Assembly: GCF_015767275.1 (NCBI RefSeq)
Contig: NZ_JADWMY010000002.1
Location: 372,001 to 436,000 of the forward strand
Direction of reading: 5' to 3'
Length of the DNA: 64,000 nucleotides
DNA from: Herbaspirillum sp. AP02
GTDB taxonomy: Bacteria > Pseudomonadota > Gammaproteobacteria > Burkholderiales > Burkholderiaceae_D
Every line of letters begins with the position of its first letter. Within the stretch, counting starts at the first letter, position 1. Positions 41,329 through 51,032 of this stretch are shown piece by piece. Both the position numbers and the translations under genes were made by a program. Under the pieces are notes generated by a model. That model saw nothing but the letters and a program-made list of their open reading frames with translations, was not told the DNA's origin and did no database searches.

Positions 41329-42969
41329 TTATTCCAGCCCCAGCTTCTCCCAGCGGTAGGAAAACTGTCGTGGTGTGAGGCCCAGTAGTTGCGCGGCGCG
41401 CGACTTGTTGCCGGCGCTTTGCGTCAGCGCCGCCGTCAGTTGCGCTGCGGAGTGCGAGGCCACTGGGGCATACGGCCTGACCGCAACAGCAGTCGATGCC
41501 ACGTCCTGGCCCCAGGAAGCACTGTCCATCGGCCGCATCGCCGCCGCCTGATGCTGTGGCGGCATTGGCTGCGGCATGCCAGAGCTTTTGCGCTTGTCCG
41601 GCAGGAAGCGCGCAATGTCGCGGGCATCGAGGATAGGGCGCTCTGCCAGCAGGATCGCGCGCTCGATGAGATTGGAGAGCTCGCGGATATTGCCAGGCCA
41701 CTCCTGCTGCTGGAGCAGGTCCAGCGCATCCTGGGAGAGATTGACATTGCGCTGGTGCGCCTGGTTGATGTGATTGAGGAAATGCAGGACCAGCGCTGGA
41801 ATGTCCTCACGCCGTTCGGCCAGCGAGGGAAGATGGATGGGGATCACATTGAGCCGGTAGTACAGATCCTGCCGGAATGCGCCGACCTCGACCTCACGCG
41901 CCAGATCCCTGTTGGTGGCGGCGACCAGCCGCACATCGATGGCAATTTCCTTTTTGCCACCCAGGCGCGTAATGGTGCCTTCCTGCAAGGTACGCAGCAG
42001 CTTGGTTTGCATTGCCAGCGGCATCTCACCGATCTCATCGAGAAAGATGCTGCCTGCATTGGCCTGCTCGAACCATCCAGCACGTGCAGCAGCTGCGCCG
42101 GTAAAGGCGCCGCGCTCATGCCCGAACAGTTCCGATTCGAACAGCGTGTCGGGGATGGCAGCGCAATTGATCTTGATGAAGGGCTTGTCGCGCCGCGGGC
42201 TGGCCAGGTGCAGCGCGCGTGCGAAGAGTTCCTTGCCGGTCCCGGATTCGCCCATCAGCAGGACACTGGCTGTAGCGTCGGAAACCCGCTCAAGCTCAGA
42301 AATTGCCTTCAGCAGCGAAGGGGCGGTACCGACGATCCCATAGCGGGTGGCCTCGGCCTGTAACGCCTTGGTCAGGATTTCATTGCGCTGTTCCAGCACC
42401 TTGGTCTTGGCCAGAAGACTCTGTTGCAGTTGCAGTAACTGGCCCGCCAGCGTACTGAGGATGCGCAGCACCGTCAGGTCGTCACTGAGCGTGCGCATCC
42501 GGCTGCGGATGCGGTGACAGGCCATCACGCCCACGGTCTGGCGGTCGATCTTGATCGGCATGGCGATGAAGGAAACCGGGCCGGAGGGAAGGTCCTCCCG
42601 CCGCACCGTACGCAGCAGGAAGCGCGGTTCCTGGTCAATATCCTGGACGATGGTCAACTGCCCGGTCGCCAGCACGCGCCCGGTCACGCCGTCGCCAGGC
42701 TGGTACACCCCGCGTGCCATCTCCTGGCGCGTCAGACCATATGCGTAATGGATGCGCGCCGTCTCGCTACCCTCGTCGCGCAGGACCACGCGGCCCCGGT
42801 TCAATCCCAGTAGTTCGGAGAGCAGATGCAGCATCTCGCGCAGGACCACTTCGGGAGAAAGGCTCTTGCCGACCAGGGACATCACCTGTTCAAACAACAG
42901 CATTTCCTGTTGGCGCCAAAACGAGGGCGAGCTATCGGAATCGATGTCGATTTCGGTGTCAAGGGTCAT
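41329..42969 (-). CDS. NifA-like sigma-54-dependent activator
   Basis: 546 residues. Domains: N-terminal GAF (about 25-185; MLLFEQVMSLVGKSLSPEVV and GQLTIVQDIDQEPRFLLRTV), AAA+ (about 210-450) with Walker A GESGTGKELFA (241), the sigma-54-contact loop GAFTGA (290) and Walker B-like SIFLDEIGEM (310), and a C-terminal Fis-type helix-turn-helix (TQSAGNKSRAAQLLGLTPRQ). There is no receiver domain, so it senses a ligand or partner through GAF, as NifA and its relatives do. It lies divergent to a strong -24/-12 promoter with a 29-bp palindrome between, so it is the probable activator of the operon starting at 43226. The gene symbol is withheld. Confidence 0.92.
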   Translation of the reverse strand: MTLDTEIDIDSDSSPSFWRQQEMLLFEQVMSLVGKSLSPEVVLREMLHLLSELLGLNRGRVVLRDEGSETARIHYAYGLTRQEMARGVYQPGDGVTGRVLATGQLTIVQDIDQEPRFLLRTVRREDLPSGPVSFIAMPIKIDRQTVGVMACHRIRSRMRTLSDDLTVLRILSTLAGQLLQLQQSLLAKTKVLEQRNEILTKALQAEATRYGIVGTAPSLLKAISELERVSDATASVLLMGESGTGKELFARALHLASPRRDKPFIKINCAAIPDTLFESELFGHERGAFTGAAAARAGWFEQANAGSIFLDEIGEMPLAMQTKLLRTLQEGTITRLGGKKEIAIDVRLVAATNRDLAREVEVGAFRQDLYYRLNVIPIHLPSLAERREDIPALVLHFLNHINQAHQRNVNLSQDALDLLQQQEWPGNIRELSNLIERAILLAERPILDARDIARFLPDKRKSSGMPQPMPPQHQAAAMRPMDSASWGQDVASTAVAVRPYAPVASHSAAQLTAALTQSAGNKSRAAQLLGLTPRQFSYRWEKLGLE

Positions 42970-43026
42970 GGAGGCTGGTCGTGGTGAGGCAGAAGAATGG
43001 ACCGGGCAATTATCGCCATGAAGATT

Positions 43027-43055
43027 AACAATGTCTACAAATTGTAAACATTGTT
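43027..43055. promoter_or_regulatory. Palindromic enhancer (UAS) for the NifA-like activator
   Basis: A 29-bp palindrome centred on 43041: left arm AACAATGTCTACAA, centre A, right arm TTGTAAACATTGTT, with one mismatched pair. Its centre lies about 97 bases upstream of the -24 element and 72 bases from the activator start. That is the usual place for a sigma-54 enhancer. It may also autoregulate the activator. Confidence 0.75.
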
Positions 43056-43136
43056 GGACATTTGGTGGGTGGCCAAAATTGTCGTTGAAAATAGTTTTTA
43101 TGATTTAAATCAATGACTTGGAGTGGTAAATCGTCT

Positions 43137-43151
43137 TGGCACAGCTTTTGC
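43137..43151 (+). promoter_or_regulatory. Sigma-54 (-24/-12) promoter
   Basis: TGGCAC, five bases, TTGC: the GG of -24 and GC of -12 are at canonical spacing. Transcription should begin near 43163, giving a leader of about 60 bases before the GTG start of the OsmC-like gene. The match to consensus is excellent. Confidence 0.87.
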
Positions 43152-43225
43152 CATTAGGGAAGGGCCGGAGAAAGATCTTCTGGCTGGCACGGCGCCAAAA
43201 GCCGTTATTTCCCAAGGAGCGTTCC

Positions 43226-43774
43226 GTGACTACCGCCACACCCCAGACCGTCCAGACCTATCTGCGTCCGATCGATCGCGACGGACTGATGAAATTCGCC
43301 GAACAGGGCCGTGACAACCCCGCGCGTCGCGGCACGAACAAGGTCCATACCGTTGTCGAGGGGCAGTACCGCACCCTCAGCTATGTCGGCGACCACGCCG
43401 CCGTGGTGGTGGATGAGCCGCTACATCTGTTCGGAGAAGACACCGCGCCAGCCCCGGGCGAGATCGTGCTGTCTGCGCTGGGTGGCTGCCTGGCGGTGGG
43501 CATCACCGCCGTGGCGACCTGGAAGCAGGTCAAGCTGTCGCGTCTGGAATTGTTCGTGGAGGGCGATATCGGCAACCCCGCTGCCTGGGGTGCCGGTGGC
43601 GCGCAGATGCAGCCTTCCGAGATGGGCTTCCGGGCAATCCGCGTCAAGGTGCTGGTGGAAGGCGATGCCAGCCGCGAAGAACTTGACGAGATCGTCAAAC
43701 AGGCCAACTTCTACTCGCCAGTGGCCAACACCATGCGTAACCCCATCCCCTTCAGCATCGGCCTGGCCGACTGA
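43226..43774 (+). CDS. OsmC family protein lacking the second cysteine
   Basis: 182 residues from GTG, with AAGGAG six bases upstream. The OsmC fold is recognised by residues 65-100 (EDTAPAPGEIVLSALGGCLA) and the later helix EELDEIVKQANFYSPVANTM. OsmC/Ohr peroxidases use two Cys residues: the first is present (G-G-C-L-A), but the second, normally in a C-P-V motif, reads S-P-V-A-N. It therefore probably lacks classic peroxidase chemistry and may bind or carry a sulfur compound. It is the first gene of the sigma-54 operon, so it is likely to be specific to the pathway. Confidence 0.8.
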   Translation: MTTATPQTVQTYLRPIDRDGLMKFAEQGRDNPARRGTNKVHTVVEGQYRTLSYVGDHAAVVVDEPLHLFGEDTAPAPGEIVLSALGGCLAVGITAVATWKQVKLSRLELFVEGDIGNPAAWGAGGAQMQPSEMGFRAIRVKVLVEGDASREELDEIVKQANFYSPVANTMRNPIPFSIGLAD

Positions 43775-43819
43775 CTTCGTCGCGCCAGTCCCCGCCATCA
43801 GCTTGTTGAGGAGAACGTC

Positions 43820-44962
43820 ATGACCATCATAGATATCCGTAGTGCACAACTCGATCCGGCCCTTGGCGATGCCGCCGTGGTGGCCGCCGTGGCCGGTGTT
43901 GCGGTCGACCAGTTGGCGCCGTTGGCGACCAGGATCGACCATGAGGGCCACTATCCGCTGGAGGTCATGGCGTCGCTGGCGCGCGCGGGGGCGTTTGCCG
44001 GCCATTTGCGGCGCAACGGCGAGCGTTATGGGCTGGCGCTGGGCGCCATGCATGAAATCAGCAGGCAGTGCGGCTCGACCGGTTTCCTGACCTGGGCGCA
44101 TGACGTCTGCGCGCTGTACCTTGAACAATCCGGCAACCCCGCCCTCGACGGCCAGTTGCTGGACGACCATGTGGCAGGGCGCAGCTTCGGAGGCACCGGC
44201 CTGTCCAATCCCATGAAGGCCTTCGCCGGGATCGAACGGATGTTGCTGCGCGCGCGCCGGGTAGCCGGCGGTTACCGGGTCAGCGGTGCCTTGCCCTGGG
44301 TCAGCCATATCGGGCCGGGTCAGTACTTCGGCGCGATTGCCTCGGTCTATCGCGATGACCAGTCGCATTCGCATGACATCATCTTTCTGGTTCGCTGCGA
44401 CCAACAGGTGGTGCTGCGCCAATGTCCGGAGTTTTCCGGGATGGAAGGCACCAGTACCTGGGGTGTGCGTCTGGAGGATTACTTCGTCGGCGAAGACAAT
44501 ATGATCGCCGATCCGGCCCGGCCTTTTATCGAAAAGATCCGCGCTGCCTTCATCCTGCTGCAGATAGGAATGGCCACCGGGCTGATCCAGGGAGCGCTCG
44601 ATTCCATGCGCGACGTGGAACCGTTGCTGGGGCATGTCAACCAGTTCCTGGACGACCGCCCCGATGAACTGGAAGCCGAATACCTCGAACTGGCTGGCCG
44701 CGTCGCCAGGCTTGTCAGCTCACCCTTCGACGGCAGCAAGGATTATATGCTGGACGTGCTCGACGCCCGCGCCCAGGGGGCCGAGCTGGCGCTGCGAGCG
44801 ACCCAGTCGGCATTGTTGCATCAGGGCGCGCGCGGCTACCTGATCAACTCGGCCCCGCAACGGCGCGTACGCGAGGCGCATTTCGCAGCCATCGTCACAC
44901 CCGCCATCAAGCATCTGCGCTCGGAAATGGCGCGCCTGTCCCGCGAAGAGGTGCCGGCATGA
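43820..44962 (+). CDS. Acyl-CoA dehydrogenase-fold flavoprotein (SfnB/DszC-like)
   Basis: 380 residues, GAGGAG upstream. The fold is that of acyl-CoA dehydrogenases: N-terminal helices ([20 protein letters not shown]), a middle beta domain ([20 protein letters not shown], then [20 protein letters not shown]) and a C-terminal helical domain ([20 protein letters not shown]). The sequence resembles the FMN-dependent monooxygenase branch (SfnB, DszC and relatives) more than fatty acid enzymes, though the assignment is by recall and needs alignment. Such enzymes oxidise sulfur or C-N compounds with reduced flavin. It is coupled to the rubredoxin-reductase fusion by a four-base overlap (ATGA), which could provide electrons. 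Confidence 0.75.
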   Translation: MTIIDIRSAQLDPALGDAAVVAAVAGVAVDQLAPLATRIDHEGHYPLEVMASLARAGAFAGHLRRNGERYGLALGAMHEISRQCGSTGFLTWAHDVCALYLEQSGNPALDGQLLDDHVAGRSFGGTGLSNPMKAFAGIERMLLRARRVAGGYRVSGALPWVSHIGPGQYFGAIASVYRDDQSHSHDIIFLVRCDQQVVLRQCPEFSGMEGTSTWGVRLEDYFVGEDNMIADPARPFIEKIRAAFILLQIGMATGLIQGALDSMRDVEPLLGHVNQFLDDRPDELEAEYLELAGRVARLVSSPFDGSKDYMLDVLDARAQGAELALRATQSALLHQGARGYLINSAPQRRVREAHFAAIVTPAIKHLRSEMARLSREEVPA

Positions 44963-46314
44963 GCCTCGCCGTCGTGAAGTGGCGCCAATACCTGTGCCGC
45001 GCCTGCGGCCTGATCTACGACGAACAGGAAGGCGATCCCGATAGCGGCCTGCCGCCGGGAACACGCTTTGAAGACATACCCGACGATTGGGTTTGCCCCC
45101 TGTGCGGTGTGGTCAAGGCGGACTTCGAGCCCTATGCACCGCAGTCGGAGGCGACGACGCCAGCGTCGGGCGCAACGATGCAGGCTTCGGCGCACCGCCG
45201 CGGGGTCGTCGTCGTCGGTGCCGGCATCGCTGGCTGGTCGGTGGTCGAGGCGCTGCGCAAGCTGGATGCCGATATTCCCATCACCCTGGTGACGGCCTGC
45301 GCCGGGGACCGGTATCACAAACCGGAGTTGTCGATCGCGCTCAGCCGCAAGCTTGACCCCGCTGCCCTGGTACGCGAATCGGCATCCGAATCGTCCCGAC
45401 GTCTTCAGGTGCGTCTACTCAGCGGGACCTATGCCATCGGCATCGCTCCTGGCCTGCGACAACTGCGTACCACGCGCGGCACCCTGCGTTATACCGACCT
45501 CGTGCTGGCCCAGGGAGCCAAGCCCTACCTGCCGGCCGAGGTGCCGCCTGCGTTGTGCTGGCGCGTCAACGATCTGGCAGGTTGGAGTGGCCTGCAAGCG
45601 GGTCTTGCAGGAGCTGCAAGGCGCGTGGCCATCATCGGTGCCGGCATGGTGGGGTGCGAGCTGGCCGAGGATTTTGCTCGCGCAGGGCATCAGGTCAGCT
45701 TGCTTGACGTAGCAGCGCTGCCACTGGCGCAACTGCTGCCGCCACAAGCCGCTGAGCGCATGCGTGCCAGTTTCCAGTCCCAGGGCATTGCCTTCTACGG
45801 GCAGACCAGGATCAGCCACATCGCTGGCGGCCCGCAAGGCATCAAGGAAATCCGCGGTGCCGACGGCCTTAGCCTCAGTTGCGACCAGATCGTGGTCGCC
45901 ACCGGCCTGCATACCGAGAGCCGCCTGGCCCGCGGTGCGGGGCTGGCGTTCGAGCGAGGTATTGCAGTCGATGCCGGCACCCTGCGCACCAGCGCCGAGC
46001 ACATCTATGCGCTGGGCGATTGCATCAGCATCGCCGGCACCCCCTGTCGCTTCATCGAACCATTGGCGCGTCAGGCTGCAGTGATCGCCGCCCAGTTGCT
46101 CGGCCTGGCCGGGCCGCAATACGAGCACCGGCCGCCGGTCATCCGCCTCAAGACCAAATCGCTTTCGGTGGTGCTGCACGGCCAGCCCTGCGCCAATGGC
46201 CAATGGCTGGTTCTGGAGGACAACCCGGATGTCCTCCGAATGCATCAGCTCTACCAGGACAGCATCGTTGCCACGCTGGACATGAGCGTCCCGCGACAAC
46301 GCCTGGCCGCCTGA
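44959..46314 (+). CDS. Rubredoxin-rubredoxin reductase fusion
   Basis: 451 residues. Residues 1-60 are rubredoxin with the iron site C13-x2-C16 and C46-x2-C49 ([20 protein letters not shown], then [15 protein letters not shown]). After an Ala/Thr linker, residues 75-451 are an FAD/NAD-binding reductase with [17 protein letters not shown] at 76 and [18 protein letters not shown] at 218, and a [15 protein letters not shown] region late. The fusion passes electrons from NAD(P)H through FAD to the rubredoxin iron and on to an oxygenase or a flavin. The adjacent flavoprotein is the obvious acceptor. It resembles AlkT-type systems in logic but is not associated with an alkane hydroxylase. Confidence 0.88.
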   Translation: MSLAVVKWRQYLCRACGLIYDEQEGDPDSGLPPGTRFEDIPDDWVCPLCGVVKADFEPYAPQSEATTPASGATMQASAHRRGVVVVGAGIAGWSVVEALRKLDADIPITLVTACAGDRYHKPELSIALSRKLDPAALVRESASESSRRLQVRLLSGTYAIGIAPGLRQLRTTRGTLRYTDLVLAQGAKPYLPAEVPPALCWRVNDLAGWSGLQAGLAGAARRVAIIGAGMVGCELAEDFARAGHQVSLLDVAALPLAQLLPPQAAERMRASFQSQGIAFYGQTRISHIAGGPQGIKEIRGADGLSLSCDQIVVATGLHTESRLARGAGLAFERGIAVDAGTLRTSAEHIYALGDCISIAGTPCRFIEPLARQAAVIAAQLLGLAGPQYEHRPPVIRLKTKSLSVVLHGQPCANGQWLVLEDNPDVLRMHQLYQDSIVATLDMSVPRQRLAA

Positions 46315-46369
46315 TATCGCCACTTCTCTGCCGATATTTCATCCTTCCACTCCCAACCAGGGGCCTTGC

Positions 46370-47770
46370 ATGACCGATAAAAATCTCTATCGTCCGTATT
46401 CCCTCGACACCTCGTTGGCGGCCTGTTCATGCGGCCAGCATGCCTCCGAGGAGGAGCATGCGAACCAGACCACAGCGGCCAGCGCGACCCGGTTGGCCCG
46501 GGCTGGCGACGTCGAGGCGCTGTCATGTGACTTCGTCGAAGCGGCCGCCGTGCGTGCGCTGTTTCCTCACGATGCCACACGCCGCAACCTGATCAAGGCG
46601 ATCGGTTCCCACGCACTGATGGCCGCAGTGGCGTCGGTGCTGCCGTTGGGAAGCCTGCAGGCGCAAGCGCTGGAAAAACAGGGCAGTCTGGAAAAGAAGA
46701 GCCTCAGGATCGGCTTCATTCCCATCAATTGCGCGACGCCACTGATCATGGCCGACCCGATGGGCATGTACAGGGAGCAGGGCCTGGATGTGACCCTCAG
46801 CAAGACCGCAGGCTGGGCGCTGGTACGCGACCAGATGATCAATGGCGAACTGGATGCCTCGCATTTCCTGGCGCCCATGCCGCTGGCGATCTCCGCCGGC
46901 CTTGGTGCGGCAGCGCAACCGATGCGGGTAGCCATGATCCAGAACATCAATGGTCAGGCCATCACGCTGGCGCTGCGGCACAAGGACAACCGTGATCCGC
47001 GTCGTTGGAAGGGATTCAAGTTCGCCATTCCCTTCGAGTATTCGATGCACAACTTCCTGTTGCGCTATTACCTGGCCGAGCATGGCATCGATCCCGACCG
47101 CGATGTGCAACTGCGGGTGACGCCACCGGCGGAAATGATCGCCAACCTGCGGGCCGGCAATATCGATGGCTTTCTCGGCCCCGATCCCTTCAACCAGCGT
47201 GCGGTATACGACCAGATCGGCTTCATCCATCTGCTGACCAAGGATATCTGGAACGGTCATCCCTGCTGTGCCTTTGGCACCACGCAGGCCTTCATCGACC
47301 GCAACCCCAATACCTTCGCGGCGCTCTACCGGGCCATTCTCAACGCCAGCGCCATGGCGCACAAGGCCGAGAACCGGGCGGCCATCGCGCGGGCCATTTG
47401 CACCCCGGGCTATCTGAATCAGCCCGAGACGGTGGTACTGCAAGCCCTCAGCGGTCGCTATGCCGACGGTCTGGGTAATGTGCGCAACGAACCGGATCGA
47501 GCGGACTTCGATGCCATGCCCTGGTACTCGATGGCGACCTGGATGCTGACCCAGATGAAACGCTGGGGCTACATCAAGGGGGATATGAACTACCAGGCGC
47601 TGGCGGAGAAGGTGTTCCTGCTCACTGACGCGCGTCGCCAGATGACAGCGCTGGGCATGCAGGTGCCGGCGGCCAGCAATGGTTACCGTTCGTTCAGCAT
47701 CATGGGCAAGACCTTTGATCCGACCAATCCGCAGGGCTACCTGAACAGCTTCGCCATCAAGCGAACCTGA
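46370..47770 (+). CDS. ABC transporter substrate-binding protein, NrtA/CynA-type
   Basis: 466 residues. Residues 1-68 are an N-terminal extension with CSCGQH (residues 20-25), followed by a twin-arginine signal (ATRRNLIKAIG, residues 69-79) and a hydrophobic stretch ending SLQAQA. The mature part begins LRIGFIPINCATPLIMADPM and carries the NrtA-type ligand region (GWALVRDQMINGELDASHFL, then NIDGFLGPDPFNQRAVYDQI). The family binds nitrate, bicarbonate, cyanate or similar anions; cyanase in the same operon makes cyanate a candidate, but a related anion is also possible. The Tat route suggests folding or a cofactor before export. Confidence 0.85.
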   Translation: MTDKNLYRPYSLDTSLAACSCGQHASEEEHANQTTAASATRLARAGDVEALSCDFVEAAAVRALFPHDATRRNLIKAIGSHALMAAVASVLPLGSLQAQALEKQGSLEKKSLRIGFIPINCATPLIMADPMGMYREQGLDVTLSKTAGWALVRDQMINGELDASHFLAPMPLAISAGLGAAAQPMRVAMIQNINGQAITLALRHKDNRDPRRWKGFKFAIPFEYSMHNFLLRYYLAEHGIDPDRDVQLRVTPPAEMIANLRAGNIDGFLGPDPFNQRAVYDQIGFIHLLTKDIWNGHPCCAFGTTQAFIDRNPNTFAALYRAILNASAMAHKAENRAAIARAICTPGYLNQPETVVLQALSGRYADGLGNVRNEPDRADFDAMPWYSMATWMLTQMKRWGYIKGDMNYQALAEKVFLLTDARRQMTALGMQVPAASNGYRSFSIMGKTFDPTNPQGYLNSFAIKRT

Positions 47771-47788
47771 CCGCAGCGAGGAAAGAAC

Positions 47789-48658
47789 ATGAACCATCAA
47801 CTCAACCTGCGTGCGGCCTTGTTGTCGGTGTTGCTGCTGTTGCTTCTGCTGGGTATCTGGCAACTGGCAACGATGCCGCGTGCCTCGGCCCCCACCGCTG
47901 TCAGCGCCAAGGATGCCGAGTACGCAGCCCTCATGGGGCAGGCCCCGTCTGCCACCGGAGACACGCCGGCGAAGGTCGACGGGTTTCCTACGCCTGGGCA
48001 GTTCCTGCATATCGCGGCACGGCACCTGAGCGATCCTTTCTACGATCATGGCCCCAACGACAAGGGCATCGGCATCCAGTTGGCGCATTCCCTACTGCGC
48101 GTGGCACTCGGGTATCTGCTGGCCATGCTGGTCGCCATTCCGCTGGGCTTTGCTATCGGCATGTCCCCACTTCTATATCGAGCCATCGACCCTTTCATCC
48201 AGGTGCTCAAGCCGATCTCGCCGCTGGCCTGGATGCCCATTGCGCTCTACACCATCAAGGATTCTTCGGTCTCGGGCATCTTCGTCATCTTCATCTGCTC
48301 GGTATGGCCGATGCTCATCAATACCGCCTTCGGCGTGGCCGGGGTCCGCCGTGACTGGCTCAACGTGGCACGTACCCTGGAAGTCTCACCGCTACGCAAG
48401 GCCTTTTTGGTGATCCTGCCGGCTGCCGCTCCCACCATCATCACCGGCATGCGCATCTCCATGGGGATCGCCTGGCTGGTCATCGTTGCCGCCGAGATGC
48501 TCATCGGCGGCAACGGGGTCGGCTATTTCCTGTGGAACGAATGGAACAACCTCTCGCTGTCGAACGTGATCTTTGCCGTCCTCGTCATTGGCGTCGTCGG
48601 CATGCTGCTCGACATCCTCTTCGCCGCCCTGCAAAAGAAGGTGACCTATGCTGAATGA
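47789..48658 (+). CDS. ABC transporter permease
   Basis: 289 residues from [20 protein letters not shown]. An N-terminal membrane helix is followed by a periplasmic segment and five further helices. The EAA-type cytoplasmic loop for the ATPase lies at [20 protein letters not shown]. The family is that of nitrate/sulfonate/bicarbonate permeases (NrtB/SsuC-like). It overlaps the ATPase gene by 11 bases. With the neighbouring genes it forms a complete binding-protein-dependent importer. Confidence 0.88.
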   Translation: MNHQLNLRAALLSVLLLLLLLGIWQLATMPRASAPTAVSAKDAEYAALMGQAPSATGDTPAKVDGFPTPGQFLHIAARHLSDPFYDHGPNDKGIGIQLAHSLLRVALGYLLAMLVAIPLGFAIGMSPLLYRAIDPFIQVLKPISPLAWMPIALYTIKDSSVSGIFVIFICSVWPMLINTAFGVAGVRRDWLNVARTLEVSPLRKAFLVILPAAAPTIITGMRISMGIAWLVIVAAEMLIGGNGVGYFLWNEWNNLSLSNVIFAVLVIGVVGMLLDILFAALQKKVTYAE

Positions 48659-49577
48659 TCGCACCCGGGATACTTCCCGGTCCCCCGCCGGCCGGCCCTT
48701 CGTCCAGGTCGACGGCCTGTCCAAGCAGTACCGGCCCGACCTGCCGCCGGTATTCAATCAGGTACAGTTCGGCATCGAGCGTGGCGAGTTCATCTGCATC
48801 ATCGGCCACTCAGGATGCGGCAAGAGCACCATCCTGAATGTGTTGGCCGGGCTGGAGGCGGCCACCACCGGCACCGTCATCATGGACAACCGCGAGGTGG
48901 CCGGACCTGGCCTGGATAGAGGCGTCGTGTTCCAGAGCCACGCCCTGTTGCCCTGGCTGAGCGTGGAAGAGAACATCGCCTTCGCAGTGCGTTCGCGCTA
49001 CGCCGACTGGAGCCGCGACAAGGTGGCGGCCCACGCTGCGCGTTTCATCGAGATGGTCGGCCTGTCGGCCGCGGCCAAAAAGAAGCCCGCCGAGCTTTCC
49101 GGCGGCATGAAGCAGCGCGTCGGCATTGCCCGTGCCTTCGCCATCGAGCCCAAGATGCTGCTCATGGATGAGCCCTTCGGCGCGCTCGACGCCCTCACGC
49201 GTGGCGTAATCCAGGACGAGTTGCTCAACATCTGCGAGGCGACGCAACAGACCGTCTTCATGATCACCCACGACGTGGACGAAGCCATCCTGCTGGCCGA
49301 TCGCATCTTCCTGATGAGTAACGGCCCCAAGGCGCGTATCGCCGAGATCGTGATCAACACACTCTCGCCGCAGCGCACCCGGGCCACCATTCATCGTGAT
49401 CCCCAGTTCTACCGGATACGCAACCACCTCGTCGATTTCCTGGTGCACCGATCCAAGACATTCCAGATGTCGGGCGAGGTGGCCGAGCTGGCCGTCACGC
49501 GCATCGTACGGCCTGGCCTGGAGTCCGACGCCGTGCCTGACATCTCCTCTGTGCTCGACATACGCGCTTCGGCGTGA
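48648..49577 (+). CDS. ABC transporter ATP-binding protein, NrtD/SsuB-type
   Basis: 309 residues from the ATG at 48648. Walker A is GHSGCGKST (residue 54), the Q-loop is in [15 protein letters not shown], the signature is LSGGMKQR (about 148), Walker B is [12 protein letters not shown] and the switch His lies in [19 protein letters not shown]. There is a 50-residue C-terminal extension beyond the usual domain ([19 protein letters not shown]) with no recognised function. It powers the importer. The overlap with the permease indicates translational coupling. Confidence 0.9.
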   Translation: MLNDRTRDTSRSPAGRPFVQVDGLSKQYRPDLPPVFNQVQFGIERGEFICIIGHSGCGKSTILNVLAGLEAATTGTVIMDNREVAGPGLDRGVVFQSHALLPWLSVEENIAFAVRSRYADWSRDKVAAHAARFIEMVGLSAAAKKKPAELSGGMKQRVGIARAFAIEPKMLLMDEPFGALDALTRGVIQDELLNICEATQQTVFMITHDVDEAILLADRIFLMSNGPKARIAEIVINTLSPQRTRATIHRDPQFYRIRNHLVDFLVHRSKTFQMSGEVAELAVTRIVRPGLESDAVPDISSVLDIRASA

Positions 49578-49622
49578 GTCCGATCACCGCTTTTTTTCAA
49601 CCCGTCAATTCGGAGCTATCAA

Positions 49623-50072
49623 ATGATTTCCAGTCGTGAAGAAGTAACCAAGATGATCCTTTCTGCCAAGGTAATGAAGGGCATCAAGTGGAGCCAGGTC
49701 ACCGCCGCTACTGGCCTTTCCAAGGAATGGAGCACGGCGGCCTGCCTGGGCCAGATGACCCTCGACAAGAGCCAGGCGGAAGCCGTCGGCCGGCTCTTCG
49801 ACCTGAGTGATGAAGCCGTCGCGTGGTTGCAGATCGTTCCGTACAAGGGCTCCCTGCCTACGGCCGTGCCGACCGATCCGCTCATCTATCGCTGGTACGA
49901 GATGGTCAATGTCTATGGCACCACCATCAAGGAGCTGATCCACGAGGAGTTTGGCGACGGCATCATGAGTGCCATCGATTTCAAGATGGATATCCAGCGC
50001 CAGGCCGATCCGAATGGCGATCGCGTCAATGTACTGCTTTCCGGGAAGTACTTGCCGTACAAGAGCTATTGA
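49623..50072 (+). CDS. cynS: Cyanase (cyanate lyase)
   Basis: 149 residues, close to the E. coli CynS length of 156. The N-terminal helix-turn-helix-like domain (EEVTKMILSAKVMKGIKWSQ) is followed by the catalytic domain with Arg90, Glu93 and Ser116 in IYRWYEMVNVYGTTIKELIH and EEFGDGIMSAIDFKMD, matching the family's three active-site residues. The C-terminal KYLPYKSY is typical. It converts cyanate and bicarbonate to CO2 and carbamate, which releases ammonia. In this operon it is next to an NrtA-type importer and a persulfide-dioxygenase-like gene, which hints at a sulfur-containing cyanate precursor. Confidence 0.95.
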   Translation: MISSREEVTKMILSAKVMKGIKWSQVTAATGLSKEWSTAACLGQMTLDKSQAEAVGRLFDLSDEAVAWLQIVPYKGSLPTAVPTDPLIYRWYEMVNVYGTTIKELIHEEFGDGIMSAIDFKMDIQRQADPNGDRVNVLLSGKYLPYKSY

Positions 50073-50161
50073 AGGGCCGGGGCCGGGGCCGGTACAGGAC
50101 ATGATCGCGCTGACAACGCGGCGTGTATTTGCTTGAGGACCTGGCGTTCAGGACCAATGAG

Positions 50162-51022
50162 ATGACACCACGGATAGAACCTTTCTTCGATGCTACCACC
50201 GGGACCTTCAGCTATGTCGTCCATGAAGAGGGTGGCGTAGCATGCGCCATCATCGATTCAGTGCTCGGCTACGATCAACGCTCCGGCCGCACTTCTGCTG
50301 CCGGCGCCGATCAGATCGCTGACTACGTCAGGCAAGGCGGCTTGCAGGTGCAATGGCATCTGGAGACCCATGTGCATGCCGATCACCTCTCTGCTGCCGC
50401 CTACCTGCGCCAGTCCCTGGGCGGGAAGATTGCCATGAGTGCTCGCATCGCCGATGTCAGACAGGCGTTTTCGCACGCCTTCGATCTGGCGCCGGCATCC
50501 TTGCAGGCGACGGACTTCGATCACCTCTTCGAGGATGGGGAGCGTTTTCTGATCGGACGGCTGAACGCCGAGGTCATATCGGTGCCAGGCCATACGCCAG
50601 CCGACCTGGCCTACCGCATTGGCGAGCAGGCCGTTTTCGTGGGCGATACCCTGTTCATGCCCGACATCGGTTCGGCGCGTTGTGATTTCCCTGGAGGAGA
50701 CGCGCAGCTACTGTATCGCTCGGTGCGCAAGCTGCTGGCACTGCCACCGCAGACTGCGCTTTACATGTGCCATGACTATCCGCCTGATGGACGTGCGCCG
50801 GTCTGGCATACCACTGTGCAGGAGCAGCGCGAACGCAATATCCACCTGCGTGATGGTGTCGAACTGGCCGACTTTGTGTGCATGCGAGCCCGGCGCGATG
50901 CCACGCTGTCCCTCCCGCAACTGCTCATCCCCGCGCTGCAGGTCAATATGCATGCCGGCGAGCTACCGGCTGCAGGCGACAACGGCATCCGTTACCTGAA
51001 GATTCCGCTTAACACTTTTTGA
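50162..51022 (+). CDS. MBL-fold hydrolase, persulfide dioxygenase-like
   Basis: 286 residues from MTPRIEPFFDATTGTFSYVV; a GTG 39 bases upstream is an alternative. The metal site HVHADH (residues 68-73) is followed by the HTPADL region near 143 and the family's HDYPPDG segment near 210, matching the ETHE1/Blh branch of glyoxalase-II-like proteins (sulfur dioxygenases). These oxidise glutathione persulfide to sulfite. The family assignment is firm for the MBL fold and good for the branch. In this operon it would process sulfane sulfur from the substrate. The stop is 10 bases before the DUF302 gene. Confidence 0.82.
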   Translation: MTPRIEPFFDATTGTFSYVVHEEGGVACAIIDSVLGYDQRSGRTSAAGADQIADYVRQGGLQVQWHLETHVHADHLSAAAYLRQSLGGKIAMSARIADVRQAFSHAFDLAPASLQATDFDHLFEDGERFLIGRLNAEVISVPGHTPADLAYRIGEQAVFVGDTLFMPDIGSARCDFPGGDAQLLYRSVRKLLALPPQTALYMCHDYPPDGRAPVWHTTVQEQRERNIHLRDGVELADFVCMRARRDATLSLPQLLIPALQVNMHAGELPAAGDNGIRYLKIPLNTF

Positions 51023-51032
51023 ACTGCTATTT

